From G963674505 sp964575975 (GTDB taxonomy: Bacteria > Desulfobacterota > Desulfobacteria > Desulfobacterales > SKZT01): 25,407 bases of DNA. Position numbers and translations under genes: made by a program. The DNA lies in NCBI GenBank assembly GCA_964575975.1, contig CAZNTU010000069.1, forward strand, positions 1 to 25,407, given 5' to 3'. The notes below the pieces were generated by a model. The model did not search any database and had not been told where the DNA came from. It saw only the letters and a list, made by a program, of their open reading frames with translations. How positions within the stretch are numbered: position 1 is the first letter of the stretch; every line of letters begins with the position of its first letter. Below are positions 24,302 through 25,407 of this stretch, one piece after another.

Positions 24302-24378
24302 GGAACGCCGGCAAACGGCAGTTCCCGTGTCGACGGGAATCGCGATATTCCGTTTGAAATCCCCGCCAACGGCGTTCC
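24302..24378. repeat. 77-nt nested hairpin after coaBC
   Basis: Three perfect stems nest: GGAACGCCG/CGGCGTTCC (24302-24310 with 24370-24378), CAAACGG/CCGTTTG (24312-24318 with 24350-24356) and TTCCCGT/ACGGGAA (24322-24328 with 24333-24339, loop GTCG). It begins ten bases after the coaBC stop and has no T-run, so it is not a standard terminator. A repetitive extragenic element or structured RNA fits better. Confidence 0.6.
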
Positions 24379-24481
24379 ATCGAACACAAGAATTCGCTTT
24401 TTGGTTCCATTTGGAAAGGCTCCTCCTGTAAGATAAGCGCATCGCCGGGCTCGACAGCTTTTCCGCCGGCTATGTTTTCCC

Positions 24482-24509
24482 TTGATCTCAATCGTATTTC
24501 GATTATATT
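24482..24509 (+). promoter_or_regulatory. promoter of the right-end toxin-antitoxin tract
   Basis: TTGATC (24482-24487), a 16-bp spacer and TATATT (24504-24509) lie 36 bp before the hicB-like start, which has AGGAG at 24534-24538. It should drive the hicBA scar and perhaps the RelE/ParE-type pair behind it. Confidence 0.5.
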
Positions 24510-24544
24510 GTTACGTATGTCTTACAAACAATTAGGAGTTTTCA

Positions 24545-24706
24545 ATGAATACCGAAATTATTTTTGTCGTCGAAGAATCTCCTGAGAGAGGATATGAAGC
24601 TCGTGCGTTAGATCATTCGATATACACGGAAGCGGATACGATCGAACAGCTCAGGCTTATGATGGGGAAGAGTTTCATGTTGCCATTCCGAAACACAAAC
24701 CATTAA
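24545..24706 (+). pseudogene. hicB-like antitoxin remnant (first 38-39 codons)
   Basis: The frame begins MNTEIIFVVEESPERGYEARA and continues LDHSIYTEADTIEQLRLM, the typical N-terminal half of a HicB-like antitoxin. Such proteins are often mislabelled as 2-oxoisovalerate dehydrogenase in databases. After residue 39 the sequence (MGKSFMLPFRNTNH) is out of family, and the frame stops at 24706. The normal continuation after QLRLM would be an IRDAV-type helix. At the same point another frame carries the end of a HicA-like toxin. The antitoxin is therefore broken. It still has a promoter and a good ribosome site, so a 53-residue product may be made. Confidence 0.7.
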
Positions 24707-24816
24707 GAGTGGGAACTATGAACACTATTTTGAATGACCTCTGTGCTCATTTAAAATTGGAAAATGAGAGTGCTCAAAGATTTTTAAATAATTTGATTGA
24801 AAAATTTGTCGGGTAA
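24658..24816 (+). pseudogene. hicA-like toxin remnant (C-terminal half)
   Basis: Starting in frame at 24658 the sequence reads YDGEEFHVAIPKHKPLRVGTM, then NTILNDLCAHLKLENESAQR and FLNNLIEKFVG, then TAA. This is the second half of a HicA-type mRNA interferase: the VAIPKHKPLRVGT segment is the family's IP-x-H-x-x-(L)-x-x-GT motif, followed by the NTILNDL helix. The first half, with the catalytic His and the GSH motif, is absent. The stop is three bases before the next antitoxin ATG. No activity is expected. Confidence 0.68.
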
Positions 24817-24819
24817 GTT

Positions 24820-25017
24820 ATGCAAAAATCAATTAGAATGGACGTAAATCCACAAGCTATTATAGATGCAGTAAAAAAAATGAGCAAGGAGGAACAGGAA
24901 GATTTTTTGGAAAATCTTTTGGCTGCGACTTCTCCGGAATATATTGAGAGCATAAGAGAGGCAAGAGAAGATTTCCGCAATGGGCGTGTATATTCCCATG
25001 ATGAAGTCTTCGGTTAA
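24820..25017 (+). CDS. antitoxin of a RelE/ParE-type pair
   Basis: A 65-residue charged protein (MQKSIRMDVNPQAIIDAVKKMSKEEQEDFLENLLAA, then SPEYIESIREAREDFRNGRVYSHDEVFG). The last part, with REDFRNGRVYSHDEVFG, matches the tail of many small antitoxins that bind RelE/ParE toxins. The N-terminal helix resembles addiction-module antitoxin components. It has no ribosome site of its own and starts just after the hicA remnant's stop. Its TAA shares a base with the toxin's ATG at 25017. AT-rich composition agrees with the toxin gene. The family assignment is by partner and tail only. Confidence 0.72.
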   Translation: MQKSIRMDVNPQAIIDAVKKMSKEEQEDFLENLLAATSPEYIESIREAREDFRNGRVYSHDEVFG

Positions 25018-25271
25018 TGAGCTACAATCTTGTATACACTGAAAGAGCGGTAAAGGATATTCAGAGGATAGAACCGAATACCAGGCGTAGAATCGGTAGA
25101 ACACTTCTGAGATACAAGGAGGAACCTCTGATATATTCAAGAAAAATGATTAACTCCGATCATGGATCTTATCGCTTCCGGATAGGCGATTACAGAGTTA
25201 TTTTCGACCTTGAGAATGACGATATAGTGGTCTTGAGAATTGGACATCGCAGAGAAATTTACAGAAGGTAA
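25017..25271 (+). CDS. RelE/ParE-type toxin
   Basis: An 84-residue protein of the RelE/ParE fold: YNLVYTERAVKDIQRIEPNTRRRIGRTL (residues 3-30) gives the helical hairpin, and GSYRFRIGDYRVIFDLENDDIVVLRIGHRREIYRR (50-84) gives the beta-sheet with the conserved R-F-R-I-G-D-Y-R-V block and the late H-R-R-E-I-Y. These are the usual RNA-contacting residues of ribosome-dependent RelE-like nucleases, though ParE-type gyrase poisons share the same fold. The length is normal and the protein looks intact. Its ATG overlaps the antitoxin stop, so it is coupled to it. Confidence 0.88.
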   Translation: MSYNLVYTERAVKDIQRIEPNTRRRIGRTLLRYKEEPLIYSRKMINSDHGSYRFRIGDYRVIFDLENDDIVVLRIGHRREIYRR

Positions 25272-25407
25272 AACTTAGCGACCTTAGCACCTTCGCAGTT
25301 CGATTTTTCTAAACCGCCAAGCCGCTAAGAACGCGAAGTCCCTTGAAAAAACGGTGGTGCTTAACACGTAGTGATGCAATGGCCCTGGACGCGAACACCG
25401 AAGCATG
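25272..25407. repeat. repeat-like end tract with CTTAGCG/CGCTAAG modules
   Basis: After the toxin stop, CTTAGC occurs twice in direct orientation (25274-25279, 25283-25288) and CTTCGC once (25291-25296), followed by their complements GCTAAG (25324-25329) and GCGAAG (25333-25338) across an AT-rich centre. It looks like one copy of a dispersed, partly inverted extragenic repeat. No gene is seen from 25272 to the end. Confidence 0.45.

Noticed and set aside
24545..24706. 2-oxoisovalerate dehydrogenase subunit
   Set aside because: Short proteins with this N-terminus often carry that name in databases, but they are HicB-like and have nothing of the dehydrogenase fold.

Overview
This is a stretch of a bacterial chromosome, most likely a draft or metagenome scaffold, because two runs of exactly 100 Ns (22228-22327 and 24157-24256) interrupt it. 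Most of it is moderately GC-rich, with G/C-biased third codon positions. The lipoprotein, the PAS/CHASE2 hybrid kinase and the GldG/DUF4340 transporter cassette point to a Gram-negative, deep-branching lineage of the Planctomycetes-Verrucomicrobia-Lentisphaerae, Desulfobacterota or spirochaete kind. I cannot fix the phylum from this window. No rRNA, tRNA, CRISPR array or transposase was found.

Layout. 1-1381: the possible tail of a gene, a 500-bp gene-poor stretch with strong palindromes, and a MazF/PemK-type toxin-antitoxin (TA) pair on the minus strand. The TA pair lies between two copies of a 34-bp direct repeat. 1382-7637 (minus): one five-gene operon, ABC ATPase > ABC-2 permease > GldG-like protein > DUF4340 protein > left-handed beta-helix protein related to GlmU. 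7638-7951: divergent promoters. 7952-11854 (plus): a DUF3524 glycosyltransferase (queuosine-tRNA mannosyltransferase family), then a GntR/UTRA regulator coupled to trpB and trpA. A palindromic site overlaps the regulator's promoter, and a related site lies before the glycosyltransferase. 12184-12672: a PilZ protein with a C-terminal zinc ribbon. 12991-15672: YbaK-type editing protein, EamA transporter and THUMP/RlmL-like RNA methyltransferase, tightly packed. 15719-16333: a four-helix-bundle gene bracketed by inverted arrays of 7-bp repeats. 16360-19890: a large CHASE2-PAS hybrid histidine kinase. 19937-22154: acyl-CoA-binding protein overlapping acetoacetyl-CoA synthetase.

From 22155 to the right end the region is eroded: a vapBC remnant cut by a gap, a short coding-looking fragment, a lipoprotein gene, gapped coaBC, a 77-nt nested hairpin, then an AT-rich tract. 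That tract holds a fused hicB/hicA deletion scar and an apparently intact RelE/ParE-type pair. In all there are four TA loci in 25 kb, two intact and two broken, all towards the two ends of the window.

The observations most worth a second look are the GntR operator shared between trpBA and the tRNA glycosyltransferase gene, the inverted heptamer arrays around the four-helix-bundle gene, the hicBA scar with apparent microhomology at the junction, and the direct repeat bracketing the MazF module. I found no clear new multi-gene defence or effector system.
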